A stretch of 64,000 nt of DNA from Chloranthus sessilifolius (taxonomy: Eukaryota > Streptophyta > Magnoliopsida > Chloranthales > Chloranthaceae): contig CM037589.1 of NCBI GenBank assembly GCA_021018995.1, positions 6,897,001 to 6,961,000 on the forward strand, read 5' to 3'. Below, piece by piece: positions 45,968 to 57,651 of this stretch. The position numbers and the translations under genes are program-made. Position 1 is the stretch's first letter, and the number at the start of each line of letters is the position of its first letter. Below the pieces are notes generated by a model. It was not told the DNA's origin and ran no database searches. It worked only from the letters and a program-made list of their open reading frames with translations.

Positions 45968-46517
45968 TTATGAGGAGCAACGAGATAGGATTTTCTAACA
46001 ATGAGAGAAAAATGAAATAGTCTTAGGTAAGCGGAGCGAGCGCCGGGTGACTTGGTACGCTGGTCACATCGTGTAATGTATGCCATCTCAAAATTAACAT
46101 GTATACTAATGATAGGCGCCAAGATCTAAAATCATGGTGTAACGATTGGGACAAAAAACAATTTCCATGGTTCGAATCAAAGTCTTCAAAACCTTAAGGT
46201 CGGATGTTCGAGCCTAGCTTACCTATCAAAAAAGAAAAAAATCAAAGTTGTCAAATGCCTTCTAAAATTAATGTTAACCATGTAAGTTCAACATACATAC
46301 CAATCATTTTAAATGGTGTTTGGTTGTATTGAATCAAATGATGGAGATGATTTTCATTCCAATCTTATACTAAACGAAATTTTATGAATACCGGCGCCAA
46401 AAAATGGAACATGAGCTTGAGCCTGTAGCACAATGAAACAACTTTAGTTGTTGCCAAATTTCCTCTGGGATTTCCTATTGGAATTGGCAAGCTTAAAACT
46501 TTCGGATTGGGATCCGG

Positions 46518-46563
<46 letters not shown>

Positions 46564-46566
46564 GAT
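45968..46566. other. gene-free stretch with MITE 1 scraps and a TA microsatellite
   Basis: 46110-46180 and 46310-46385 are worn arm pieces of MITE family 1. A TA run lies at 46520-46561. No gene. Confidence 0.5.
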
Positions 46567-47384
46567 CAAAATAGATTATGTGGTTGGAAGAGTAAATCGC
46601 TTTCGAAAGGAGTGAGATTGATTCTTACTCAATCTGTTATTAGTGCTCTCCACATATTTTCTCTGGTACAAATGTCCTTCCAAAGTTCGGAAATTTAAAG
46701 GTAGGAGAAGAAATTCCTGTGAGACAATATAGGTGAAGCATGAAAAGTCCTATCTTATTAGTTGGGAAAATATCATGAAGCCAAAGTGGGCAGGCATTAG
46801 CCCAGTTGACAAAACTAATCAAGGACTTCTCATAAAATGGTGGTGGCCTCTCGGTGACCAAATAAACAAATGTGAGTAGAGTAGTGGAAGGAGAAACTAT
46901 GCAAAATCAATTTTTAAAAAAAAAAAGGATCAATGGAAAGCCATAGTCATTCATAAATATCGCACTTATGAAATGGGATGGGATGTCGAAAGGGAAAGTA
47001 CCAAAACTCTTCTTGGTGGTAGAAAAGCATCATCTCCGCACGAGATGAGTTTCTTATGAATATTCAGTTTAAAATTATCAGGGTAGATCGCGTTTGTCTA
47101 TTGAGTGATATATGGGAGAATCTTGACCGTCCTCTATACTTTCAAATCGGACGGTAACTGGGTAATAGAATTCAAAAGGAGATTAACTGATGTTGAAATT
47201 GTTGATTACAATATTCTCTCAAACATCATCGACAAAGTCACTATCAGGACTTCTTTATCTAATCAACGGAATTGGAAACGCAACAGCAGCCATTCATTTT
47301 CGGTTAAATCAGCTTTCAATGCCATAAATCTCAGCCTCATTCCGATTGATTGGAAATTCATATGGGACTTCAAAGTGTGGCATA
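46567..47384 (+). pseudogene. L1-type LINE reverse transcriptase 3' part (broken)
   Basis: Three frames in a row recall the C-terminal part of plant L1 reverse transcriptases: GWKSKSLSKGVRLILTQSVI (46579 on), then YLISWENIMKPKW and LLIKWWWPLGDQ (46740-46870), then the zinc-finger-like tail with NWKRNSSHSFSVKSAFNAI and FIWDFKVW (47260-47384). Reading moves between frames, with stop codons between the parts, and no 5' half is present: an ordinary 5'-truncated, old LINE copy. It is cut at 47389 by a solo LTR. Confidence 0.75.
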
Positions 47385-47389
47385 TCTGG

Positions 47390-49824
47390 TGTGACGACCC
47401 GACTTTTCTAATCCCTAAGGTATAGGAAAGGCCGGTTCGCCAACCTATCGAATAAACGATAAGCCGGACAAACAGGGCACATATCAGAGTAAAGCGCAAT
47501 AAATATCCATAGCTAAAATAAATGCGGAAGCAATTAAAAGTAAAGAACCACCGATGATGGCCGACCATCATCGAAACATGGCTCATAACAGAAATCAACG
47601 TCAAATATAAAACTATGGTATCCAACTAAAATGGGCCCACAAATTCAAGTCTAACTCTCACCACAAATAAGAAAATCAGTAAGTTCTATACTGGGAAAAA
47701 CTCCTCAGGAGGAACCTCAAGCTCTTCCTCAGCACGCGTAGTCGATCGTCTCACGATCGAATAGCCACGTCAATACGAACTCAGCGGCGTATAGTGAGTG
47801 AGCTAACCAACAAAGCTCGATGAAGAAAGACATCTACGGCATTTTACTTTAACTAACATGATTTCAAAACAAATATCGAATATAGCTTGTCAAACATATA
47901 AGCGATAATAAAGCTGAATTTAGGTGCGGAAATCATATGTAAGATTTATTTCTAAATGTGTGAAAACAGTTTCAAGAATGTATCAAAGGTGTTTTGATGT
48001 CTTAGTTTCTCTAACTTCTATGCAAAGTTCGAATTCATGACTTAATCCTCAACTTAAAATACCTCCCGAGTAAACTATATCTCGAGAGCGAAATATAGCC
48101 GATGGGAACCCCTACCTACCATCGCTGCTCATAAACCCTTTTTCGGATGCAACAAGCCCTCGTAATGAGGGAAACTTGTGCGAAGTTGTTCAGAATTTTG
48201 AGGGTCGTCAGTCAATCATAAAACAAATGCGATACTAATATAATCGGATGGAAGTCTCTTATACATACAGTTCGGTTCTTGATTTCAGATCTTGAGCTTA
48301 AGCGATTCAGTTTGAGATTGGTAGATTTAGATTTTTAGTCATTCATATCAATTTCAATTTACAGATGTGATTTCAATGGCATATGCAAGTTCAAAGATTT
48401 TAATTCAAAATATCCATGCGAATTAAAATAAAATACTGTAAAGATGAGATTCTCCTACCTAAAACTCGGAGTTATGCGAAGTCAAGCAAGGTCCTATTGA
48501 TGGCCTCTCGCCCTCAATCTACATCACAATATACATTCATGCATTAAGATAAACTCTAATTACTAATAATATAGACCTATTTAAGCGTTTCCTCAAAAAC
48601 AAGTCAAAACAGGCAAGTTGCGCCAATCCTAAAATTTGACGTAACATTCTCATATTTTTTTGACTATCAAGACGATTGATTCATGTGTTGGTCAAAACAT
48701 AAAAGTTGTAGATTGTTATATTAGCTTTCCAACGCAAAACGAATCGTCTCAATCAGAGTTTGAGATAAAAAGTTATGACTAAAATACTAAGGCAATACCG
48801 GAGTTCGGTGATACCTCGCTCGAGCGATGATAATAGCTCACTCGAGCGATTTGACGTAACATTCTCATATTTTTTTGACCATCAAGATGATTGATTCATG
48901 AGTTTGTCAAAACATGAAAGTTGTAGATTTTTCTATTAGCTTTCCAACAAAAAAAGAATCATCTTAATCGGAGTTCGGGATAAAACGTTATGACTAAAAT
49001 ACTAAGGTAATATCGGAGTTCGGTGATACCTCGCTCGAGCGATGATAATAGCTCGCTCGAGCGATTTGACGTAATATTCTCATATTTTTTTAACTATCAA
49101 GACGATTGATTCATGAGTTGGTCAAAACATGAAAGTTGTAGATTTTTCTATTAGCTTTTCCAACGCAAAAAGAATCGTCTTAATCATAGTTCAGAATAAA
49201 AAGTTATGACTAAAATACTAAGGCAATGTCGGAGTTCGGTGATACTTTGCTCGAGCGATGATAAAAACCGACGGGTTTCCTCAACGATTCGCGCCGCGAT
49301 CGATCCCACGAGTTCACAGAGACAACTCCAACACGCCCCCAATGATCTCAACCTCTCCCAATAGCCAACTACGAATCCAAGGTTGATTCAAGTTCTTTCT
49401 AAGGTTTAAGTGTTTTCAACAAAGAGGGTTCTAGAGAAGGAGGTTTTCTAAACCGATCTCCTACGATGATTGAAAAAGAGAGAAGAAGGAGTTTCACACG
49501 GTTGGGTAACTATCCTCTCTTAACAAAACCTAGTATAATACGAGAATGCAATTCCTTCTTATAATAGGATTGCTCACAAAGTAAAACACACACACACATC
49601 TTATGTATTATACACTTCTAATTTTAAAACTCAAGTCCAGTGTTGAGCGGCTACACCGAGGTCGGTGCACAACTTTCGCACGAGGGTCCAAATGGGCTCT
49701 AAATTAAAATCTGTCTGCACAATCACATCTAGATAAAAATCTAAAACAAATGGTGACGTCGGTTGCCGAGCCAAATACACACACAGGGTCAGTCTAACTC
49801 GGGTTCAAAATACGGGTCTTTACA
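47390..49824. mobile_element. solo LTR, 2.4 kb, gypsy-like
   Basis: TGTGACGACCCGAC to CGGGTCTTTACA with exact target duplications TCTGG (47385-47389 and 49825-49829). The inverted GACCCG/CGGGTC ends are common in plant gypsy LTRs. No coding region inside. Contains three 215-bp tandem units ending in CTCGAGCGA palindromes. Inserted just past the LINE tail. Confidence 0.85.
48634..49262. repeat. three tandem 215-bp units with CTCGAGCGA palindromes
   Basis: Units start at 48634, 48849 and 49064 (ATTTGACGTAA...). Each carries AAAGTTGTAGATT, TTAGCTTT(T)CCAAC and AGTTATGACTAAAATAC-like blocks and ends in CTCGCTCGAGCGATGATAA. The third is slightly shorter. Confidence 0.92.
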
Positions 49825-49829
49825 TCTGG

Positions 49830-51280
49830 GCTAGGTGCTTCAAAGCCTTTGGCACATCCTCTTGCCTTGTCAAAAGAGTCACCGAGTTGATCTTAGGTTG
49901 GGATAAACTTCTGTTTGGCGGGGTAAAAAAACTGGTTATGAGACCATTTTCACATCTAAGTTCTTTGGATCACTACAAAAAATAAGATCATTAACGATAG
50001 CTAAAAACTGTCGCTAGTAATAAAAGAAATGCTGTTAATACCCTTATCGCTAGTAGTCTTAATAATTTTTTTGTTAATAGCGGCAGTTTTTGATTAATCA
50101 AGAATAATATCAGATGCACTGAGGGTTCTTTCATCGAAGACGAGCTTTTCAGGGATTGCATTATTATGGTCTGTATGCGGGCGGTAGCTTCCGGGTTTGA
50201 CAATATATCTATTTTCAGCCTCTACCGATTCGAAAACAAGCAGCTTATATCCTTTTTTAATTCTATGTAATTGGATTTTTTCCGAGTTGGTATGGGTTCA
50301 GGTTTCTTTTAGGGAGTTTTTTTTTTTTTTTTTTTTCTGTGTAATCTTTCGAGGTTTTTTCTGGACATTTTGGTTTCCTCATGATGTTTTTTGGACATTT
50401 TGGTTTCCTTATGATATAAGTTTTTTGTCCTTTTCTTTGGGATTCCTACAATTTCCGTGATACCTACCTATCCTGATTTTCTATGGGTAATTTGGCTTTC
50501 CAGATAGCAATGCCAGCTGTCCGTACATGTTTTTTTATCAGGCCTTCTGAGCCACATGTATAGCTTTCTTTAATATAAAAATAATTTATTTTACAAATAA
50601 AAGAATGATAAAATAAAATAACATAAAACACATGATGGTTCTCTATGGATAAATCCTAGAAAATGACTTGAGTGCCAAGATTTTCAATGCTCAAATCAAG
50701 CACCTAAGGCATACTCAAACTATTAGGACAGTGGTTGAGAGCATGATTTCAAATATCGGAATCGATCATCGGGTCGGTCAACCCAAAACCGATCCGGGAT
50801 CACTATCGGCGGATCAGATCGGGTGATCCTAATGCCACATGTTTGAGGGCAAAATTGCAATAGTTAAACAATTTTTTACTGTATCATGCCAAATAAGTTA
50901 TTCAAATCAGTCGCTGATTTTTTCAATTTAATGTACAATGCATAATACGCCATAAGTTTATTCCAATTTTATATTTACAACACCCACATTAAGAAAAAAA
51001 AATAGCTCATTTACACTTAAATATACAAATAAATGATTTCCATCACTTGATTCAAAGCAATCAATATTTTTTTAAACAATAAATAAAAATTTTATAATTC
51101 TTAAATATAATATAAAATTTTATAACTCTTAAATATAATAGATATATATATATATATATATATAGAGTACTCTCCAAAATTTTCCTTGACATTTATCCAA
51201 ATGGGCAATGTCCTCCAACAAGCTACGTTTCACACTTAATAACTACCTAGTAAAAGTGCCCGTGCGTTGCATGTATTAAT
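49830..51280. other. gene-free stretch with a CACTA-type end
   Basis: 49971-50100 starts CACTACAAAAAATAAGATC and contains GGCAGTTTTTGATTAAT: the left part of the same small CACTA-type family, with no matching right end. 50320-50337 is a T tract, and 50745-50835 a GATC-rich scrap (AAACCGATCCGGGATCAC). A TA run is at 51142-51163. No gene. Confidence 0.5.
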
Positions 51281-51289
51281 ATAAATGTG

Positions 51290-53470
51290 AAGACAACACA
51301 AATTCGTCTGATTTAAATGTCACATTTTAAAGATCTTCTATCTCTATAGTAAGATTCAACACAATAAATGGCTATCATCTCATCCATATTTGATTGCTTT
51401 GAATCATATAAAAGAGATCTTTTTATACCAATATTTTGTATTAAACATTTTTAGATCATGACCTTCAAATTCGATGGCTAAGATAAAGATTTCACTTTGC
51501 TTAAGTCCTCCAAATACCAAGTCTTTCTTTTAAATGATAGCTCTAATTATACCAACCAGGTATCTAATTGCACAACATTCGAAAAATCAATAACTAATAT
51601 GAATCAGATGATGGAGATCAATTTTCTTTTCAATCTTACACATAATGGAGCTTGAGATCAATGGCGTACTATTAGGCTATCAATTTATGATTCCATGTGG
51701 CACACATCCCAAAAAAGTAATCGAAAATCATGTGGCACACATCATACTCAAACGTGATTTTCGATCACTTTTGGGGATTGTTATTTGTATCACGTGCAAT
51801 AAAAAGTTGACTGTCAGTACACTCATGATCTCAAGATCCATTATGGGTACGATTGGGACAAAAACGATCATTATTACCTGATTCAAACAATCAATGGTAT
51901 TCAGCTATGGTGCTCTTCCACACGATGATCCTGAGGTAAATGATGCACCAATAGATGATTAATTTTTAATCCACGTGACACACATCCAAAAAAAGCAACT
52001 AAAAGTTATGTGGCATACATCATGCTCAAACTTGATTTTCGATCATATTTTGAAAAGTGCAACACCTAAAATAAAATATTGATTGTCGATACACCCATGA
52101 TCTCATACATTATGGGAAAGACTGAGCGACAAACGATCTCCATCGTCCAATTCACAATAGTTAATGATTTCGATTTCGATTATCGTTTTAATCGTTTACA
52201 CAATGGATCTTTACATCAATGGTGTACCATCAAAGGCTCAATTTTTTTAGCCCACCTAACACACATTCTACAAAAATAACTAAAAATCATGTGACACACA
52301 TCATATTCAATCGTGATTTTCAAACTTTTTACGATGCATACCACATGAGGTAAATAATTAATTGTCAATACTCTCATTATCTCAATATCGATTATGTAAA
52401 ATATTGAGATGAAAAATGGTCTGTATCAGATGATGCAAAGTAATTAATGAGTTTCGGCTCTGGTGCTGTTAAAAATTCGGTCACTGTAAATAGAATGGTT
52501 TTATTTTCGTTTTAATCTTTCATCCAAAAAAATAACTAGAAATCATGTGGCACACGGTATTATATCCAATTAAAAATTATAAAAGTGAAAAAATAAATAA
52601 TTTTGACCAAATTCAAGAAAAAAAAGTCGTTAAATTAGCATATAATTTGAGAAATTTGTGAATTATTAAAAATTTTGGATTTTATTTGTAAATTCACGAA
52701 TAATTCAAATATATATATTTTTAAGTCAACGAATTTAGTCACTACAGTCATAATTAAGCAAATTATCAAGTATTGGTCAATACCGATACGTATTGGTTTT
52801 TTGGCCAACCGATATGTATCAGCCCCGATACAATATCGGGATCAATCTCGGTATCAGCCACATGGAATCAACATGTGACCTTCTGATAGGTGCGTCATGA
52901 TCTCAAGATCTATTGTTGGAACATTGGGACGAAAAACGATCTCCATTATCTGATTCGAGGCAATCAATGATTTTCTACTGTGGTTGTAGAGAGAATGTAG
53001 AAGTGATTGAAGGAGAATGAGATGATAAAGAATAAGAGAAAATCTGACTTGGCTCTGAGGGTGAAGAAGGTGAAAGAGAGGTTTGTTAGTGTTTCTTGTT
53101 TTATTGTTAAAGCTGTCTTGGAATATTGATTTTTTTACATTGCTGAAGTAGATTTGGCAGAGTAGTAAACTATATAGAAGATGACTTTGTCTGCAACACA
53201 TGAATTTTTAGTTTGATTATTACTATTACTATTTTATTTTATTTTTTATTAGGTTAGGATTTTTGCAATTCACGATTCGATTTTTGCAAATGATAATTCC
53301 ACTGTTAAAATTATTGATTGCTTTGAATCAGACGGTGGAAATCATTTTTCATTTTTTGTCCAAATCTTTCAAACAATATGTCTTGAGATCATTGCTCACT
53401 TATCAAACAGTTAAATGTTACTCCACATGGAATACATCTCCAAAGTGACCTAAGAACTCTTCTCATAGAA
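51290..53470. repeat. cluster of worn foldback MITEs (families 1 and 2)
   Basis: 51290-51560 resembles family 2 (CAAATACCAAGTCTTTC). 51570-52480 holds about three half or whole copies of family 1 in a row (GATCTC.AGATC, GTGGCACACATC, GATGGAGATC / GATCTCCATC). 52850-52990 is a right arm and 53262-53470 a left arm of family 1. 52765-52862 is a CGATAC-type repeat. No coding signal in this cluster. Confidence 0.65.
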
Positions 53471-53535
53471 CGTCATGATCACGATTACTTTGGGATGATA
53501 AAGGTGAAATTAGAGTCCACTGCCGAAAAATGTGA

Positions 53536-53665
53536 AACAATGGTGGTCGATTCTCATTTGTTAAACCAGGTACCATGTGACTGGACAACCCATTTTTTAA
53601 ACAATGGTGGTCGATTCCCATTTTTTAAACTACGTACCACGTGATTGGGCAACCCATAAAGCATA
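53536..53665. repeat. two ~64-bp direct repeats
   Basis: ACAATGGTGGTCGATTC...GACAACCCAT near 53537 recurs from about 53600 as ACAATGGTGGTCGATTCCC...GGCAACCCAT, a recent local duplication. Confidence 0.8.
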
Positions 53666-53669
53666 TTGT

Positions 53670-55229
53670 TTTGGGTATTAGGTGCCACAAGCATGGACAA
53701 TCCAAAACGGGTATTGGTTTAGGTGTCAAGTGTCATCACGTCACACCATGGTTATCAAAATTGGCATTTTTTTCAAGTGTATTTTAATTGTACTTTTTTT
53801 AAAAGGCTTTGGGGAGTATATGTCCAAGCGCATAGGATGACCCGTGCGCCCCAATAGTCAGATCACATGCCACGGGGCATGCTCAACCCAAAACAAATCC
53901 CGTTTTGGGTTGATCATCCATGAGACATATGATTTAAAAAAAATATTATTATTTTTTAACTTTTTTGTCCTCCACTTGCAGTCAAAGATAAGGCAACGCC
54001 CTAAAACTTTGGTGCATTGATTTTTGCAATTTTAACCATAGTTTTAACGGTGAAAAATTCATAAAAAGAAAATTTTCTTTTTTGAATCGAATCTGACCTA
54101 CCATGCCTAAGTTGCCATTGCACCCGATCCTCACGATGGACGCCACACGATGGCCACCTGATGGTGGGCGTAGAGAAATTTTTACCCTGGACGTATAGTT
54201 CGTGGCCTCTTTGTAAATAACGAAATCGTATGTTTTTTAAATAAAACATTAATAACGTGATTAAAACACCTTTTTTAATAATTTTCTATTTTAAATATGA
54301 TTTTTATGATTTTCTTCTTATTTTTCTTAAATTATTCTAAAACATATGTGGACTAAAATTTCATGAGGGTTGATATCCGTTCAAAATCTATCATGAGGAA
54401 GTTTCTTATGTTGTTCTACTAAATGTGTAGCCAACATGTATAAGTAAATAGAAAGTGTTTGGTGAGACAGAGGAAGAATACTAAGAGTTATTTTAGAAGT
54501 TTTATTTTGAAGACATAGATGAAGAATACTGGTTGGATTAGGAAGTTTCTAGGGATATTTTTGGTATAGTAAAAGTTTTATTTTGAGGAGACTAGTTGGA
54601 TTAGGATGCTTATTGACTTTTTTGCGAAGAGAAAAAGTAGAAAGAAAACATGGGAAAGAGTAGATAAGGTGAAAAAATAGGAAGAAAACATGGGAAAAGA
54701 TAGACAAGGTAAAAGTTAGGGGTACATAAGGTGATTTAGGAGTATTTTTTTTCTAAAAGATATGGAAGCACCAAAATTGACATAAATATAATGTCATATT
54801 TGTACTTTTATATAGTAGTAAGGATAACGTAACCAAAAGGCCAAACTAAAGTGCAATAATAAAAAAGAAGAGAAAAAAAACTATAGACCATGCACTTCAT
54901 GTCGGAGACTTCTTTGCTAAAATCATTAAGAAGCATGTATGTAACTGTTGGTTAATTTCAAAATAGTGACATCAAAATATAAGGATTGAGAAGATTGTTA
55001 ACGATCATTAATCTTCATATGATCAATAATCACCAATATCATCCGATTAAAAAAATATATTATAAAAATATTTAAAAAATAAATAAATACATGTAAGGTT
55101 CTAACAGACGCACATGCTTCTTTTGTCTTTATACCTCACTATTTGTTCTACAAAATTTGGTGGTAAGTAAAAGTCTTTGCAAAAGGAAAGAGGTCTTGGA
55201 CGCTAGGACTTTAGAAGATTATATCTAAC
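53670..55229. other. gene-free AT-rich stretch
   Basis: No gene recognised. 54480-54740 shows internal near-repeats (AGAAAACATGGGAAA twice, GGTTGGATTAGGA and TAGTTGGATTAGGA). 55070-55130 is A/T-rich. Confidence 0.4.
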
Positions 55230-55367
55230 CACTACAAACACTAAGAATATTAGCGGCTCCAAAAAATTATCGCTATTAACAAAAAAACCTATTAAGATTA
55301 TTAGCGGCAGTTTTTTGTTAATAGCGATAATTTTTTGCTGCCGCTAATAGTCTTATTTTTTGTAGTG
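55230..55367. mobile_element. tiny CACTA-type MITE (138 bp)
   Basis: Ends CACTACAAACACTAAGA and TCTTATTTTTTGTAGTG. The interior is itself an inverted repeat, TTAGCGGC...GCCGCTAA, with TTATCGCTATTAACAAAAAA paired to its complement. Sister of 41786-41905. Confidence 0.7.
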
Positions 55368-56983
55368 TATTTTGAGTGCAAGCTTAAGATTTGAGTTTTT
55401 TTTGTTTTTTTTTTAACTTTAAAATTTACATTCGGTGTCAACCGTAGAATATTATTTATGTTTATAAACTCTTCTTATCGGTGGATTGGCGATCTAATTT
55501 AAATATCAGTTGAGATCGGCCGATCCGGAGCGATCTAGCCGATCCTCGGCCAATACCCGTGTATAAACAATCCAACCTATGAAATTGGTATTGTTTGGGC
55601 TAAAACTGATCCGAAACGGTCTCAGCCCAACCCTTGGTACTACTGTCACATTTTGGGATATAAGCTATGTGAAAACATCATGTATGTCCGTGTGATCTGA
55701 GTCCTGTAATCTCAAGAATTATTGTAACAAATATTATTAAAAAAATATATATTATATCATCTAATTCATTGCAATTAAATACCATCTAAATTTTATTTTC
55801 TTTTTTAAATAACCATCTAAAATTAATAATATGTTTGATTAGTATGGCATTCATTAATTTTAGATGGTGTTCCATTATTGTGAGCCAAACGAGATTGTTC
55901 TTCCTAATCTTTTCTATCAAGGGTCTTTAGTCACGGTGCACCCAATCGACACGGCTACGCATGTTAATTAAAAATGACCAAGAAACAAAACTTGGGTCCA
56001 CCACCATAGAAATTGTGTTTTGACGCAAACGTTGATCCAACAAAGCGTCTGCATATGGGAAGTTCACATTAGATGGCATGCTTGATAATAAAAAAAAGTG
56101 CAATGCGTGCATAACTAATAATACTTTCCCATTGACCATTTGAAGCGAGTCCATTGCCTGAATGAAGTCATGTCATGTATTAGGGGTATTTTAGATTTCA
56201 ATGCTGTCTTTCATTTAATTTTAGACTATTATCTTAGTTGGAATAGTTTTAAAAAAATATCTTTTTACGTCTTTTAAACACACGGTTCAACTCAAAGGAA
56301 TATTCGTTTTAGATTAATCAGTCACATATGATATAATTTCAAAATATTCTCTTTAGACTTTTCTATCTTTTATTTGATGGGTCAAAGATAATCTAATTTC
56401 GAGACTCAATTTAGGACATTGAATTTATATACTTTTGACCACATTTTTAACAATTAACATATATTGAATCATACCGAAAAGTTTTGATTAATACTTGATC
56501 ATCTTTGGGTAAATTGTCGTGACGTTGGATCCTTGAATATGTGACATGTGGATCTCACGCAGCGATGAGCATTTTTATACCATTCGAGTTAGGATAAGTT
56601 CCTAAAGAAGTTGAAAGTAGGCAATTCTCTTCCCATGAGATAAAAAACGTGGCATTCATCTTCACATGTAAATGTCAAGTGAGCTATATTTGAAAGGTGT
56701 GAGATGGGGGTTAAAAGGGTACAAATGCTAACATGTTACACAATGACTTTCCAATGACCTAGATGACCTATGTGTAACCCAGCTACAACATAAATGACCC
56801 GAGGAGGACAATGGCTGGCATTGCTCAGACCACCGCACCTAAAGCAACTCCTAGGATTAATCATATATTTTTAAAGTGGAGCCCAAAACATGTCACATCC
56901 ATATTTTCATAATACGAGCGTCTATGTGTATGGTGGGCCCCTTATCATCCCTACTCGTGTTTCTTGATGTGATCATTAAACCT

Positions 56984-57034
<51 letters not shown>

Positions 57035-57430
57035 CTTACCCCAATGACCTTTATAACTGAGTAATTCGTCTTCATCATTTATTAGTCACGCTAGTCAAGC
57101 AGCCACGATTAAACATTACAAAAACTAAGATTATTAAGGGCAGTCATCTTTATCATTTATTAGTCACCCTAGTCAAATAGACACAATTAAATACTACAAA
57201 ATATAAGACTATCAGGGCCGGTCAGAAACTACTGTTATTAATCAAAAATGATTGCTATTAGTCTTATCGTTATCAAAAAAATGTCTCTACAGACCTTAAT
57301 AACATGTGCAATTGAAACACCTTATTTTATTTTTGTAATGAAAATATTATTTTAGTTGAGGGTACCATTATTTGCACCCATCTAAATCATGGTAATATTT
57401 TAGTTAAGGGTACCATGATTTGCAGCCGTG
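55368..57430. other. gene-free AT-rich stretch with MITE scraps
   Basis: 55505-55640 is a GATC/CGAT-type scrap (GATCGGCCGATCCGGAGCG). A TA run is at 56990-57031. 57110-57340 is a worn CACTA-type relative with its own partial duplication (TTTATCATTTATTAGTCAC at ~57070 and ~57150). No gene. Confidence 0.45.
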
Positions 57431-57439
57431 AAATAGTAA

Positions 57440-57651
57440 TCACAGCCTAACAAAAAAGGTAATCTCATGATTGATCTATTTTTAATTGGACGCTGAAGAT
57501 CATATTTCATTCAAATCTTTCAAACAATGGATCTTGAGATCATAGGCAAGCCATCATACAGTCTGCTTTTGATTTTATAAGGCATACATCCCAAAAAATA
57601 CCTAAAAATCATGTGGCAAACGTCACGCTTAAACCTAATTTTAGGATTTGG
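57440..57651. repeat. MITE family 1, left half, split by an LTR element
   Basis: Carries GGATCTTGAGATCATAGG and ATCATGTGGCAAACGTCACGC, the left arm and centre of family 1. Its right arm (CAGATCTATTATTAGAAAG, ATCTCCATCATCTAC) continues at 60885-60990 beyond the inserted element. Confidence 0.7.
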
